Positions 43,182-55,077 are shown, counted from the first letter of the stretch. The stretch is 64,000 nucleotides of DNA from Dermacentor variabilis (GCF_050947875.1 NW_027460291.1:28023589-28087588), one strand, 5' to 3'. A program made the numbers and translations. Notes: generated by a model from the letters alone, not told the origin.

Positions 43182-43470
43182 TCATCATCAGCATTATCAT
43201 CAGCCTGTTTTATGTCCACTGCAGGACGAAGGCCTCTTCCTGTGATCTCCAATTACCCCTGTCGATTCCAACTAGCGCCCGCAAATTTCCTAATTTCATC
43301 ACTCCACCTAGTCTTCTGTCGTCCTCAATTGTGTTGCCCTTCTCTTGGTATCCATTCTGTGACCCTAATGGTCCAATGGTAATCTAACCGGCACATTACA
43401 TGACCTGCCCAGCTTCATTTCTTTCTCTTGGTGTCAATTAAAATACTGTCTATACCCGTTTGCTTTATAA
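43182..43470 (-). pseudogene. RTE 3'-end fragment
   Basis: The minus strand reads WAGHVMCRLDYHWTIRVTEWIPREG and then ends with the GPWL-type 3' UTR and a (ATG)n-like tail at 43182-43200. It is a 5'-truncated copy of the same RTE family. Confidence 0.78.
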
Positions 43471-43654
43471 AAGGGAAAGATAGTCATCCACCTGAAAGCA
43501 TACATGAAGCTAGAAAGGAGCTTCGTAACTTCATGCTCTTCTTGGGTGCATGACAAGTTCTTTTTCGAAGTGTGAAGGTCTGTGGCCCCTTAGGATACCT
43601 AAACCTGAATTCCTGAGCAAGGCCACATGAAGCAAAGTACATTAGTCTGAATTT

Positions 43655-43880
43655 ACCGTGGTTGCCCAGTGGCTGTGGCAATGTACTGCTGAGCTCAAGG
43701 TCTTTAGTTCGATGCCGGCCATGGCAGTCACGTTTCGATTTTGTGCACTTACATTTAGATGCTCGATGATGAACCCCAGGTGGTCAGAATTAAATCCGGA
43801 GTCTCACACTACGGTGTGCCGCATAATAATATCGCGGTTTTCGCACGTAAAACCCGAGAGTTTAATTTTCTTTAACATTA
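43655..43880 (+). mobile_element. Ruka-like SINE, nearly complete
   Basis: A box TTGCCCAGTGG at 43662-43672 and B box AGTTCGATGCC at 43706-43716. The body blocks 'gaaccccaggtggtcagaat', 'cggagtctcacactacgg' and 'cacgtaaaacccgagag' are followed by an A/T tail. It is the best-preserved SINE of this family in the window. Confidence 0.72.
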
Positions 43881-43979
43881 ATCTGGAGAATGCACCAGAG
43901 CATACTATACTATGAAAAAAAAACAGTAGAATTGGTAGGAGTAGTTACTGAGTAAAACGAGAGCAAGGTGAAAGCAGCA

Positions 43980-44022
43980 GCCAACGTTTCGACAAGTGGA
44001 CTTGTCTTCTTCAAAGCGACAT
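43980..44022 (-). ncRNA. Hammerhead-ribozyme-like hairpin, left terminal repeat
   Basis: On the minus strand: TTGAAGAA, then a self-complementary stem GACAAGTCCACTTGTC, then GAAAC. A hammerhead core would be CUGAUGA - stem II - GAAA. Here CUGAUGA is UUGAAGA (two changes), while GAAA is intact. Penelope-like elements are known to carry hammerheads in their terminal repeats. As written the core is unlikely to cleave. Confidence 0.5.
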
Positions 44023-44359
44023 GCTTTGCTTGCCACAGTATATATACGTGGGGTTCTAAAGGGGAGAGGGCGTAAGGTGGAGGGTGCGGCAACGAGCGAA
44101 GGTGTGTTAGCGGTGTAGGGTGTCGAATTGAGAATAAAGGAGTGCTGTGAACAAGGCCAGGGACACAGTCGTCTGTCAATCACGTGTCAACGCCCGTGTG
44201 TCAGCCGGCGTGTCAACGGCATGCACAGCTGCCCTCATAACTTTTTTCGCTGGTGCTCGTGGGCTATCATGTCTCTGAAAGAGATAATAGAAGGAGCGGC
44301 AGAAACAGGTGCTCGTAAAAAAAAAGAAGAGAAAAAGGGAAAATACTGAAATGGTATAA

Positions 44360-46690
44360 ATGAGTAAATACATAGCAGCACATACCTCTACCGATAGTCC
44401 TACAGGCGAGCATCCAGAGCACTGCAGCAATGTAGTAGACATATCCCAGAGTCTAAGCCCCGAAGAAGTTGATCTCCTGAAGCGTGGTCCAACATTTTGT
44501 CCGACAAACAATGCAGTAAACAAATACAAACTCCACAAAGATGTAATATAGTTTTCAAGACGCATGCGTATCAAGGAGTTCTTTTTCGATAGGCCAGACA
44601 TAGGAAAGCAAGATAGTGACTCTCTAAGACCACCTAGCACATGAACACCGGAAACCGAACAATGCCTAGACCTGGATATATACATAAAGCTGACATCGAA
44701 GGAAATTTTAGAGTCAGCGCGGCAGTGCTGGAAGTGCAAAAATTTGTCCCCCGCTCAACACCAAATCCTTAAAGAACTTGCGAAAAGGAATGATATTGTA
44801 ATAAAACCAGCAGACAAAGGCGGCAGTATCGTAATCTGGCCTATAGAAAAGTACAAGAATGAGGCCTCCAAACAACTGAGCAACCACACCCATTATAGAA
44901 AAGTCGACTCTAACCCAACTTCAGATTACAGCAATACTGTGAAAAACAATAGCGGAGCTCCTGTCCAGGGAACTAATCACGCAATCTGAATATCGCTTTG
45001 TGTTGCCCAAGAACAAAAAAGCAGGCTGCTTTTTATCTTCTTCCTAAAATACATAAAGTTCCGGTCGAAGAAATATTTACAGCAGAAATCCCAGGTCAGC
45101 CTGTTGTGTCTAATAACAACACGCCTACTGAGTCACTATCTAAATTCTTAAATCACCACCTGTCAAACATCCCCACCACCCATCTTTCAAGACATGCGGC
45201 ACTTCATTCGAATTATCGACGGCATCAACACCAACCAAATCCTTTCCGACAGTGTTATTCTAGTTACTTTGGATATTTCTGCCCTTTACACCAACATTCC
45301 CATGAGTGAAGGAATTGAAGCCGTTTCTAAATCCCTCGCAATCAATCCCCAAGCACACGCTCCTGAAGTTTACTTATCGCTCCTTTGGCTAGTTCTCACG
45401 CTCAACTATTTCGAATTCAATTCTATTCAAGATATGCAAGCTTTCGGCACAAGCATGGGAACACCATTCGCTCCCACATATGCAAACGTTTTCATGGGAC
45501 AGCTTGAAGCAGACCTGTTGAAATCTTACCCTTGAAAACCCCACACCTATTTTCATAACATTAACAACATATTTATAATATGGGAACACAGCACAAGTGC
45601 ATTAACCGACTAAATTAGCCATTTCAATCGCTTTCACCCAAGTATTAAATTTACTGCTCACCACTCTCCTAATCAGATCAACTTCCTGGACACAACAGCC
45701 TACATAGAAAACAGAAAACTGAGAACGACACTTTACCGGAAGCCTACGGATAGCGAGCAATATTTAGACTACAACAGTCATCACCCTTGACACTGCAAGG
45801 AAGGAATTTTTGTCAGACAAGCAAAACGAATAAGAAGAATCTGCAGCTAAGACCACGCTTATATCCACCACCTAAATGGCCTTAAAGCAACGCTAGCAAG
45901 AAGGAAATATCCCCAAGTTGCTCTCAATAGAGCTTATGATGTGTCAAGATTAGAGAGACAGTCGGAATTGGCTAAGAAACAGCCTACACCAGAATCTGAT
46001 AGACCACTGGCCTTTATAACAAAATATCTTAATGCACTCCCAAACATAAACAACATCCTACGAAAATACCACCCAATACATATTATCAAGTAACGAGCGT
46101 CTGAGAAAAGCGTTCCCGGATGTACCAAGGTAACCGCAACAGGAAATTGAAAGACATGTTTATGCACGTAAAAGTCGGCCAACAGCGTTCCCCCGTAATA
46201 AAAGCATGTTGTCGCCCCAGGTGCAGAACCTGCAGGCACCTTCAAAGTGACATTAAAATTCAAAGCACTGCAAATAGTTATACACACCAAGTCAAATATA
46301 GCTTCCCTTGTACAAGATCGGATGTGGTTTACATGCTTGAATCTTCCTTCTGTAAGAAAGAATATATCGGTGAAACGGGACAATCAATGAACGTCAGATT
46401 AAACGGACATCGCACGGACACAGCTAAAAAGCTTCCCAAAGCAGTCGCCAAGCATTTCAACCAACCAGGTCATAACTTTGATGAACTTATACTCTACACC
46501 TTACCGTCAAATTTCCGTTCTGAACGAGAAAGGAAATACAGAGAATCGTACCTTATCCATAAGTTCAAGACATTGAAACCAATAGGCATGCACGTTTCAA
46601 AGGGAGTTTTAGAATCTATTCACTATGCTAAAATTTCAAGCTATAGGCAACAACAGTTAGTGTCGTTTCTTAACCTTTCTTTTTTTACTT
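44360..46690 (+). pseudogene. Penelope-like reverse transcriptase and GIY-YIG endonuclease, decayed
   Basis: With several stops and frame changes the plus strand shows, in order: LLKRGPTFCPT; IVIKPADKGGSIVIW; FYLLPKIHKVPVEE; PGQPVVSNNNTPTESLSKFL; VTLDISALYTNIPMSEGIEA (first RT Asp block); TSMGTPFAPTYANVFMG; and NINNIFIIW, where the family has Y-x-D-D. Both catalytic Asp are replaced by Asn. The C-terminal frame (46120-46700) has a Cys-rich CCRPRCRTC segment and the GIY-YIG nuclease: VYMLESSFCKKEYIGETGQS, VRLNGHR and a Glu in RKYRESYLIHKF. The nuclease half is open for 261 codons, so it decayed less than the RT. Role: target-primed reverse transcription of the element RNA. Confidence 0.82.
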
Positions 46691-47076
46691 CTTTTTTTCT
46701 TTTTTACCCTTGGTATTCTTTCAGTTTTTTGTCCCCTTTATTTACTTATTTATACCATTTCAGTATTTTTCCTTTCTTTTTCTTTTCGAGCACCTGTTTC
46801 TACCACTCCTTCTATTATCTCTTTCAGAGACGTGATAGCCCACGACCACCAGTGAAACAGGCAATAGAGGGCTGCTGTGCACGCCAGCTGACACACGAGC
46901 GTTGACACGTGATTGACAGATAGCCGTGTCTCTGGCCTTGTGCACAGCACTCCTTTATTCTCAATTCGACACCCTCGCCGCTAACACTCCTTCGCTCGTT
47001 GCTGCAACCACCCACCTTACGCCCTCTCCCCTTTAGAAGAACTCCACCTATGTATACTGTGGCGAGGAAAGCATAT

Positions 47077-47117
47077 GTCGCCTTGAAGACGACAAGTCCA
47101 CTTGTCAAAACGTTGGC
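47077..47117 (+). ncRNA. Hammerhead-ribozyme-like hairpin, right terminal repeat
   Basis: The counterpart of the left motif on the plus strand: TTGAAGACGACAAG, the same stem, then AAAAC in place of GAAAC. It is more degenerate than the left copy. Confidence 0.45.
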
Positions 47118-47164
47118 TCCTGCTATCACCTTGTTCTCGTTTTACTCATTGTTTTGAATTTCCA

Positions 47165-47734
47165 TCTTCCGCCTTCCCTGTGTTTTCCTAGGAGTGGTTA
47201 CTACCATTTATTAGTTACTGCATGCGTTTTGACACATCCTCTTCATTAGGTCACCAATGTTTATTGCCAGGGCCTTGTTTAGCATTTTTTTCCTTTGGTC
47301 CACCTCATCCGGAAGACGTCCTTTCGAGGAATTTCTGGAGAAAAACTGGGGAAGAACCACACGTACGAAAATATTTAAAAGCAGGGGCATTATTCCTACA
47401 ATATTGCATTCGGCAGACGGTAAACCAACAATATTTGCTTCAAAATTGGAGTAGTGTGGGGCTGCAGTGACTGAAATAACATCAGGACAGACAACAATAT
47501 GCTAGCTAAGTGTTTACTATGTCTTATGAAATACGAGAGCACCTGACACAAGAATCGCCACACACCACTAGGTGTTTCATGCATTACAACGAAGCTGCAC
47601 ACCTGCATGCACAAGAGGTTTAGAAGGACAGAGAATTGAGTGAGTTGGTTTATACATGTACATGGCTGCCATAGCGCAACAAAAAACAAGGCCTAAGGAA
47701 AACGAAGGGACACCACACAGCTGCTGAGTAAACT
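47165..47734. other. Spacer, target of the next RTE insertion
   Basis: No gene. The segment ending in GAACTTTATT at 47735-47744 continues after the RTE at 49951. Near 47640-47735 it resembles a non-coding tick repeat, which is inference. Confidence 0.4.
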
Positions 47735-47744
47735 GAACTTTATT

Positions 47745-49950
47745 CATCATCATTTGCCTATTTTATGTCCACTGCAAGATGAAGGCCTCTCCCTACGATC
47801 TCCAATTAGCCCTGTTTTGTGCCGACTGATTCCAATAAGCACCCGCGAATTTCCCTAGTTCATCGCTCCACCTAGTCTTCCGCTGTCCTCGACTGCGTTT
47901 CCCTTCTCTTGGTACCCATTCTGTAACCTTAATGGTCCAACGGTTATCTAACCTGTGTGTTACATGACCTGCCCAGCTCCATTTTTTTCTCTTGATGTCA
48001 GTTAGAATATCGTCCATACCCGTTTGCTGATCTAAACCGCTCTCTTTCTGTCTCTTAACGTTATGCCTAGCATTCTTCGTTCCATCGCTCTTTGCGCAGT
48101 CCTTAACTTCTTCTCAAACTTCTTTGTCAGCCTCCAAGTCTGTGCCCCATATGTCAGCACTGGTAAAACGCACTGATTGTGCACCTTCCTTTTCAAAGAT
48201 AATGGCAAGCTTTCAGTCAGGAGCTGACTATGTCTGCCATATGCAATCCAACCCATTTTTATTCTTCTGTAAGTTTCCTTCTCACAATCAGGGTTCCCTG
48301 TGAGTAATCGACCTAGGTAAACGTACTCCAGAGGCTGACTAGCGATCCTGAATTCTTCTCTTGCCCGGCTATTCATCATCATCTTTGTCTTCTGCATATT
48401 AATCTTCAACCCCACTCTTACCCTATCTCTGTTAAGGTTTTTTTATCATTTGTTGCAACTCGTCTGCAGTGTTGCTGAATAGAACAATGTCATCGGCAAA
48501 TCGAAGGTTGCTGAGATATTCATCGTTGATCCTTGCTCCCAAGTCTACCCAGTTTAATAGCTTGAATACTTCCAAGGACGCAGTGCATAGCATTGGAGAG
48601 ATCGTGTCTCCTTGTCTGACCCCTTCCTTTATAGGTATCTTCCTACTTTTCTTGTGTAGAATTAGGGTGGCTGTGGAATCTCTAGATATTTTCCAAAGTA
48701 TTTAGGTAAGCAGTCTGTACTCCTTCATTATGTACTAATGCCTCTATGACTGCTGGTATCTCTACTGAATCAAACGCCTTTTTGTAATCTATGAAAGCCA
48801 TATAGAGAGGTTTATTGTACTCTGCAGATTTCTCGATAACCTGATTAATGACATGGATGTAATCCATTGTAGGGTATCCCTTCCTGAAGCCAGCCTGTTT
48901 CCTTGGTTGCCGAAAGTCCAGTATTGTCCTTATTCTATTCGTGATTATTTTGGTGAATATTTTATATAATACCGGGAGTAAGCTAATGGACCTATAGTTT
49001 TTCAATTCTTTAACGTCTCCCTTCTTGTGGATTAGTATAATGTTTGCATTCTTCCAGTTTTCTGGGACCCTTGCAGTCAATAGTCACTTCGTATAGAGAG
49101 CTGCCAGTTTTCCAAGCATTATGTCTCCTCCATCTTTGACTAAATCTACTGTTATTCCATCTTCTCCTGCCGATCTTTCCCGCTTCATGTCTTGCAAGGC
49201 CCTTCTGACCTCATCGCTAGATATAGGAGGAGTCTCTGCAACCTGTTCATTACTGCTTTGAATGGAGGCATCGTGGCTCCTCTGGGTACTGTACAGGTCA
49301 GTATAGAATTCTTCCACTGCTTTTACTATACCTTCAAGATTGCTGATGATATTACCCTGCTTATCTTTCAGTGCATACATCTTGGTTTGTCCAATGCCAA
49401 GTTTCCTTCTCACTGATTTCAGGCTGCGTCCATTTTTTACGACTTCTTCAGTCTTTCTCACATTATAGCTTAGAATATCACTTATTTTCGCCTTGTTGAT
49501 CAGTTTTGACAGTTCCGCATATTCTGTCTTATCTCCTGAGTTGGACACTTTCATTCTTTGTCGTTTCGTATCAGATCCTTGTTACTCGGGAGAGCTTGCC
49601 TACTGGTTGCTTTGGTGCCTTGCCTCCCACTTGCTGCCTCTGAAACCAGTCTAGTGACGATTTCGTTCATTACCTCTCTGTCATCATCTCTCTGTTCTAA
49701 GGCTGCATATTTGTTGGCAAGTACCAGCCTGAATTTGTCTGCTTTTACCCTTACTGCATCTAGGTTGACCTGTTTCTTCTTGACCAATTTTACTCTTTCT
49801 CTCCTTAAATTGAGGTGAATCCTAGCCCTCACTAGCCTATGATCACTGCACTTTACCCTACCTATCACTTCTACATCCTGCACTACGCTGGGATCGGCAG
49901 AAAGTACGAAATGAATTTCATTTCTTGTTTCACCATTAGGGCTTTTCCAG
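47745..49950 (-). mobile_element. 5'-truncated RTE with 10-bp target-site duplication
   Basis: GAACTTTATT occurs at 47735-47744 and again at 49951-49960. On the minus strand the element starts within the endonuclease (SPNG..TRNEIHFVLSADP) and ends with an ATG-type repeat. It is of the same family as 14054-17187 and lacks its tRNA-like head because of the truncation. Confidence 0.9.
47793..49883 (-). pseudogene. RTE reverse transcriptase, broken into five frames
   Basis: Minus-strand segments from N to C are: VEVIGRVKCSDHRLVRARIH (endonuclease end, 49883-49551); KLINKAKISDILSYNVRKTE...MKRERSAGEDGITVDLVKDGG (49554-49084); WKNANIILIHKKGDVKELKNYRSISLLPVLYK with MAFIDYKKAFDSVEIP (49080-48682); NLRFADDIVLF near 48500; MGLKINMQKTKMMMNSRA...YGAQTWRLTKKFEKKLR (48415-48032); and WAGHVTHRLDNRW (48017-47793). 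The catalytic FADD and FIDYKKAFD motifs survive. At least four frameshifts or stops separate the pieces. Confidence 0.87.
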
Positions 49951-49960
49951 GAACTTTATT

Positions 49961-50230
49961 GCAGAAAAACAAACGACACATAATGAACAAGCATCACAGT
50001 CTCAACATATACTGTACTCGCACAAAGAATCACTTTCAGAAAAATGACCAAGTAAAATGCAAAGCTTCAAAGACGCCATGCATATATAGATGGAGAAAAA
50101 AAACAAAAAAAAACTTGGTAAAGCAGAGAACAGTAAAGAAAAAAAGAAAAGATAGCAGTAAAGCCAAAAATAATTTTTTAAATAAAAAGAAATTTTAAAA
50201 ATTCCACATTGCTAGGTACTAGACAGATAT
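49961..50230. other. A-rich spacer
   Basis: Lysine-rich low-complexity frame caused by A-rich sequence (50090-50200). It is not considered a gene. Confidence 0.5.
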
Positions 50231-50234
50231 GTGA

Positions 50235-50680
50235 CTAAAGTGGAAAGGTGGGCGAGTTAGTATGCATTCGTAATGGTAACTGCGCAAACAAAACGACAAA
50301 CGGTGAAAGGATACAGGACGAGCGCCGACTCACAACTAAGTTTACTGAAACACACACCAAGGAATATAAGTGACACAGGCGATCACATGGCAAAACGAGG
50401 AAAGCACAACCAGGACACGTGGATACAGGGCATCTGTTACCGTATCGAGCTATCTAAGTATATTAATTCCGGCTGAGAAAGCGCAATTGAAGGCTGGCTA
50501 ACACACCATGTGCCCTTCCGCTCTATGTGGGCTGCCTCCACGACTGATCTAGTGGATACGTCTGTATGCGTCATCAAAATTGTTGTCTCCTTGAGCAGAG
50601 GCTTACAGATGTGCATGTGTGTGCGCATTGCCAACAATGCAAGTGTAAGCCTCTGCTCAAGGAGAACAATTTTGTTGAAG
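50235..50680 (-). pseudogene. Penelope-like element (family A), 3' end with inverted junction
   Basis: The minus-strand frame 50637-50437 contains SVVEAAHIERKGTWCVS followed by QPSIALSQPELIYL. This is the C-terminal signature seen at 13736-13926. The 3' UTR follows to about 50310, with a GGACGAGCGCCGACTC (plus) block and 'aactaagtttactg'. At its 5' side the coding block for CKPLLKETT is repeated in inverted orientation (50578-50607 and 50644-50673). Confidence 0.65.
50578..50673. repeat. Inverted repeat, 28-30-bp arms, at a Penelope fragment edge
   Basis: The arms 50578-50607 and 50644-50673 are reverse complements except for a 2-nt gap. The inner 21 bp are perfect. The loop is 36 nt. Confidence 0.85.
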
Positions 50681-50699
50681 TTTCAGAAAAGTCTGTATT

Positions 50700-51035
50700 G
50701 CGAGCAGCATGATTCGCAGGAGATTCCCTATGCAAAGCAAGGCAATGCAACCATTTTCTACCGTTGCAGCGATCGCGCGCAGAGATAGAAAGCGCCCCGA
50801 GTGTTATGCAACGCGTCTCACTTGCAGATCCAGCGAAAGCCTCATCCTGTGCAGACCAGCCACAGTGTGCGCAGCGAAAGAAAGCGCTTCGTACCGTCGG
50901 AGAACAGGGCCCGCAACCGGCAAGCGATGCGAAAGCGCACGGGTTATGCAGCAAGCTGATCTGGTGACTCTGTGCGCTTCACAAACGGCGTCGTTGCATT
51001 CGCTACTATATGTTTTTCCCCATAAAATTCGGCAG
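50700..51035. other. GC-rich unannotated stretch
   Basis: Moderately CpG-rich. The ORF 50709-51089 is open for 126 codons without any recognised motif. A polypyrimidine tract and AG at about 51011-51035 precede the candidate exon that follows. Confidence 0.35.
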
Positions 51036-51285
51036 GCAGTATGGCAACATTGGCCAGCAACTCTGGCAACAGAGTTCTACCTGGCCTAGGAAACTCGGTG
51101 GCTCCGGTGGCAATAGAGTCACTGGAAAAAATTGCAGAGTACCGCAAAGGTCGGGAGGCCAGCATGTTGGAAGAGCTTGATATTCGGTGACACATCGGGT
51201 TGAGTGTTTACTGAAGTACAGATACTTTGTGCCCGGAGATAATGGTTGCTAAGAACGAAAATAAAATGTTATTTTGTGCGAAGTA
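51036..51285 (+). CDS. Possible terminal exon with poly(A) signal, function unknown
   Basis: A frame open from 51026 includes an ATG at 51041 and ends with TGA at 51188-51190. Its last half reads VAPVAIESLEKIAEYRKGRE followed by ASMLEELDIR, which looks like a charged amphipathic helix. A 3' splice site (pyrimidine run, GGCAG at 51031-51035) precedes it. AATAAA lies at 51260-51265 and is followed by a GT-rich stretch, as expected for a cleavage site. No upstream exon was identified. The C-terminal helix is the kind seen at the end of MADF/SANT-like proteins, but I cannot name the family. Confidence 0.35.
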
Positions 51286-51289
51286 ATGC

Positions 51290-54200
51290 AGCCGGTGGTT
51301 GTTTTGCACGCCGATCGTGTTTACTGCTGGAACTGTGCTACGATTGTGGGCAGCAGCTTAGCGCTGCTATGGGGAGCTTATGCGCGCATTTTTTTTTTTT
51401 TTTCCTTCGGTGGAGCGAGCTGCGAAGGAAACATTTCGTCACTTCGAGCCGCAATGAGGCAAGCTTGTGCTTTTGGGCATGCACATCGTGTACCACCGCC
51501 GGCTTTTATTGAATGTTTCCAAACAGGACGAAACTAACACCTGACAGTGTCACAGGTACATACATTTATTGTTTAATTTCACAAGCTACATTGGATACAT
51601 TTAATTTAGTTTGTAATCGGGTACCGTGCGTTCTCGACTCTGCCGGGCGACTTCGTCTGCCGTATATGCACGATACACTGAGACTGCCGTGTGCGCACCG
51701 CTGTTTGGCCGTAATCGTAAGACAATCTGTGCACAGCAGGTGTAAAAACCAACTTCGATGACCATTTTGCGCACTAAATCTTGTGGAAGGCCAACATGAG
51801 CCATTTGTGTGATTACAGCAACGTATATGTACTTCTATACACTGATAATGAGCGAGAGTTTGCTACATTGTGATTTATGAACACGGCTGTCAAGTGCGTT
51901 CCATGAGCGGCTACTCTTTTCAACTTATTTATGACTGTTTTCTTAGACTGCCAAGATTTGCTGCCTGTGTAAAAAAAAAAGGCAGGAACGCCCGCTGGTG
52001 AGGCAGCACTATTTTTTCTAAGTTACATGGGTGATGTCTAAAATTCTTGCGCTTTTAGAGCGGTTTATGTAACATGCATAGTGACAGAGTGAAACTAAAG
52101 CTAATGGGTGTTCTGTTTTGTATTTCTTGCTATGCATCAAGCACAACATATTATTTGGGTATGCACCGTAGCATTTCAACATAAAACATAATATGTATGC
52201 TGACTTCAGTTCATTTCATGCGCTCGGCTTACAAGCTCAAAATTTGAAGCATGTGTTGTGAATATCACCTTGCCGTTGGTTTTAACCTCAAAATGCATAT
52301 GTATAAATGAGCAAAGGATAAGTGGAATGCCCATCCACTCTAGGCTTCTTAAAGTTTTCAGCACAAAAGTGGTCCTGCAAATGTTTGTTGTATGGTTAGA
52401 AGTACGATGCTGGTCACCCTAACGCTGGGCTCTCCAAGGAGGCTCCCAGGGCTTTCTTGAATGAAGCCCTGTTTCAGACATGTGAAACAAGAAAAACATG
52501 GAAGGTAGCTGTAATAATAAGTTGAAAGACCCCATTAAAGAGTCGAAGATAAAGGTTTAGAAGTTTACGCAGTGAGACAATTAAGATAGCTCAATTGAAG
52601 TGTAAACGCGCATGTGGCCGTAAACACGCAGCTTCAAGGATTGCTAACGTTGCTAGCTAACATTGCTAACCAATTTCTATTTTTCTACCACTGCCAACAC
52701 AACTGCACAGAAAGCGGCCCTTATGTGGACGCACGACATGCACTGACCATGTATTTATTGACTGCGTTCCTCAGTCTGCGAAAAACGAGTGCCATTTGGG
52801 TCGAGTAACTCGAGGCGAGAGCGCGCTCACGTGCGCAGAGAAATAATGCGAGCACCTGGTGCACGTGAGGACGCGGAATTCTCGCACGACAAGTGTGCCT
52901 TCGCGTGCCACTACCACGGAAACCGCGTGTGTTGAGCAACAAACGCGCACACGTGTACCCGCGTCAAGCGTGCAAGACCCGAACGATCACTGCAATGAAC
53001 CCCTATTTTCGTGGCATCGCTAACACCGCGTGCACTTCGCTTAAATATCTTCTAAAACAGTGCCGAAAAGCACAAGCAAGGTGTACTTATACCTCGCACA
53101 CGCGGGCGTTTTTTGCAGGCTCGAAGTTCTCCCGGTCGAAATCGAGAAAAAAGTCTTTCCAGACTCGGTTAGGTTGCTGCATCCGAAGGCGCAGCAGTCA
53201 GGCATGATTTCCTCGCAGTCAAACGCGAGCGCGACAATCGGAACACCAAGAAAGAACTTATGGAACCTGCGCTTCCTGCGCTCTAACTCAGCCGGCCCGC
53301 CCGGCGCTTGGAAGGTATAGACCGTTTCATCGGGCGAGGAGGATAGGGCGCGCGGAGAGCCTTTCCTCCTCTATGGCTTGGGCGATCCGGCGCGGCGCTG
53401 CTTGAAAGTATTGCTGTCGCGTGCTGCGGAACGATTTCGAGATGTTTTAGATCTTACTTTGGGAAATTTACGCCATGTTCGTTCATATAAGGTCGTTAGG
53501 GAAGCCTTTCGGTGCATCGGCAACTACTGTAGGCGGAAATATGTCTTGGGGGCGCAAAAATGTGACGCGCATAATCAGCCACGGTGTACGCGCATTATCA
53601 GTCGCGGTGCGTGTATGAGTTGTTTACTGTTTTGCTTATATTGATTTTAATTCAACAAATAAAACCGGCGTCTCTGTTTTACCAGCATTAAATGGTAAAT
53701 GAGCTCACTGTCTGATCGATTAGCGTAGGGAGTAAAACATAAAACATACGCTCGTAAAACATAAAATGCTCGTGCACCCAACCTAAAGCAACCACGAAAC
53801 ATCTGAGCGGCAGGCACTATCAAATGTTTGTGATACACTGGCATCGTTTCACGCATTTCAAGTCTAGTGTGCTTGAAATTACCATATGTCTACGCTAGCC
53901 TTGCTGCATGAGGCCCATGGCGCTGCTCGACACAGCGATCACTGCGGTTGGTAAGCCAGCACGATGCATACATAAGCTGTGTGCTTCGGCATTGCCTTTT
54001 TGGCCTGTATACAGGCATAGTAAATGAGAGGGTTCGCATAAAAAGAATGCGATGACTATTTCTGAGCGCAAAATTTCCTTAATACGTGTCAGTACGTCGT
54101 AGAGAACTGAATGAACACAACCGAAAAAAAAATTCGGTTACCATCTTCTTTCTCTAAAAAGCAAGTTAAACGGGCTAACGCCGCACAACGTTTATAAATA

Positions 54201-55077
54201 TAAAACCGCTGATGCCGCATGCTTGGACCATGCGCTATATAGAACAAATATATCTGTAACCCAGCACCTACTACTGCTTAAGACGCTCGCGCAGTTCGTC
54301 AACGATCGCTTTGCTGGACAAGCTTAATTCAGACTCTAAGGTATGCTGCTATTACTAGCCAAAAGTATTTTATTCATGGGCGGAAACCTCATCCATCCAA
54401 CCAAGTAGCCACGCAATGTAACCTGCATCGAACAGTTTGAACGCTTGTCAAAGTATAACAGCACAGCTCCTATTGTAGCAGAACGGTGCCCACGCTGTTA
54501 CGATCGTCGCGTATTTTTCATGGCTCCTAAACCGCAGCTTATAAATAGAGGATAATACTGCAATAAGGTCACATTAGTGATTGGAACATTCAGAAATACA
54601 CAATTCATCTCCAAGGCTGATTGTAGGCTCAAATATGCGCGCACACATCGCGATGCGTGTTCCGTCCACCTCAACGCCAGCAGAAATTCCGGCCATGACG
54701 CCTTAAACCACTTCAGCACGTCTCACAGAACCGTTTACCACGTAGAAGACGCACGTCATACTAAACAGACCGCACGACCGCGAAAACAAAAGCCAGAACC
54801 TACAGCCAAGCGCATACCTGCCATGCAAAAGACCGCTTTCACCCAAGCCAGTATGGCGCTGCTCATAGGCGGCGCCACTGCGTTCACAATATGGCGGCGC
54901 CTACGAAAAAACGGTCTATATGGCACCCCAAAGTCACGTGGTACGGTTGGGCCAATGAACGCGTCGGCGGCGCGGGGAAAACGAATGCGGTACTCTGAAT
55001 TTTTTTCCGGTGGTTCTACGCGGCCACAGTGCGCCGTGTTCACCCTAAGCAGCCCTTAAGAGTGGACGACCCTGTAC
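51290..55077. other. 3.8-kb region without a supportable gene
   Basis: It has GC-rich patches at about 52720-53400 and 54480-55060. The latter includes ATGGCGGCGCC near 54892 (YY1-type). The stretch near 53320-53560 resembles a dispersed tick repeat, and no TE termini or domains were seen. Short ORFs overlap on both strands. Confidence 0.4.

Larger units (their letters stand above)
43917..47160 (+). mobile_element. Penelope-like element (family B) with long inverted terminal repeats
   Basis: The left repeat (about 43917-44365) and the right repeat (about 46740-47160) are inverted copies. Shared blocks include the sequence around 43980-44022 against 47077-47117, the 'ttctcaattcgacaccct' block, and the 'tctctttcagagac' block. 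Between them lie a Penelope-type reverse transcriptase and a GIY-YIG endonuclease. Terminal repeats in inverted or tandem arrangement (pLTRs) are known for Penelope-like elements. Target-site duplication was not identified. Confidence 0.82.

Noticed and set aside
44176..44739. 187-aa minus-strand ORF in the Penelope element
   Set aside because: Antisense of the terminal repeat and RT start.
49839..50198. Lysine-rich 119-aa ORF
   Set aside because: Caused by A-rich low-complexity DNA at the end of the RTE insertion.
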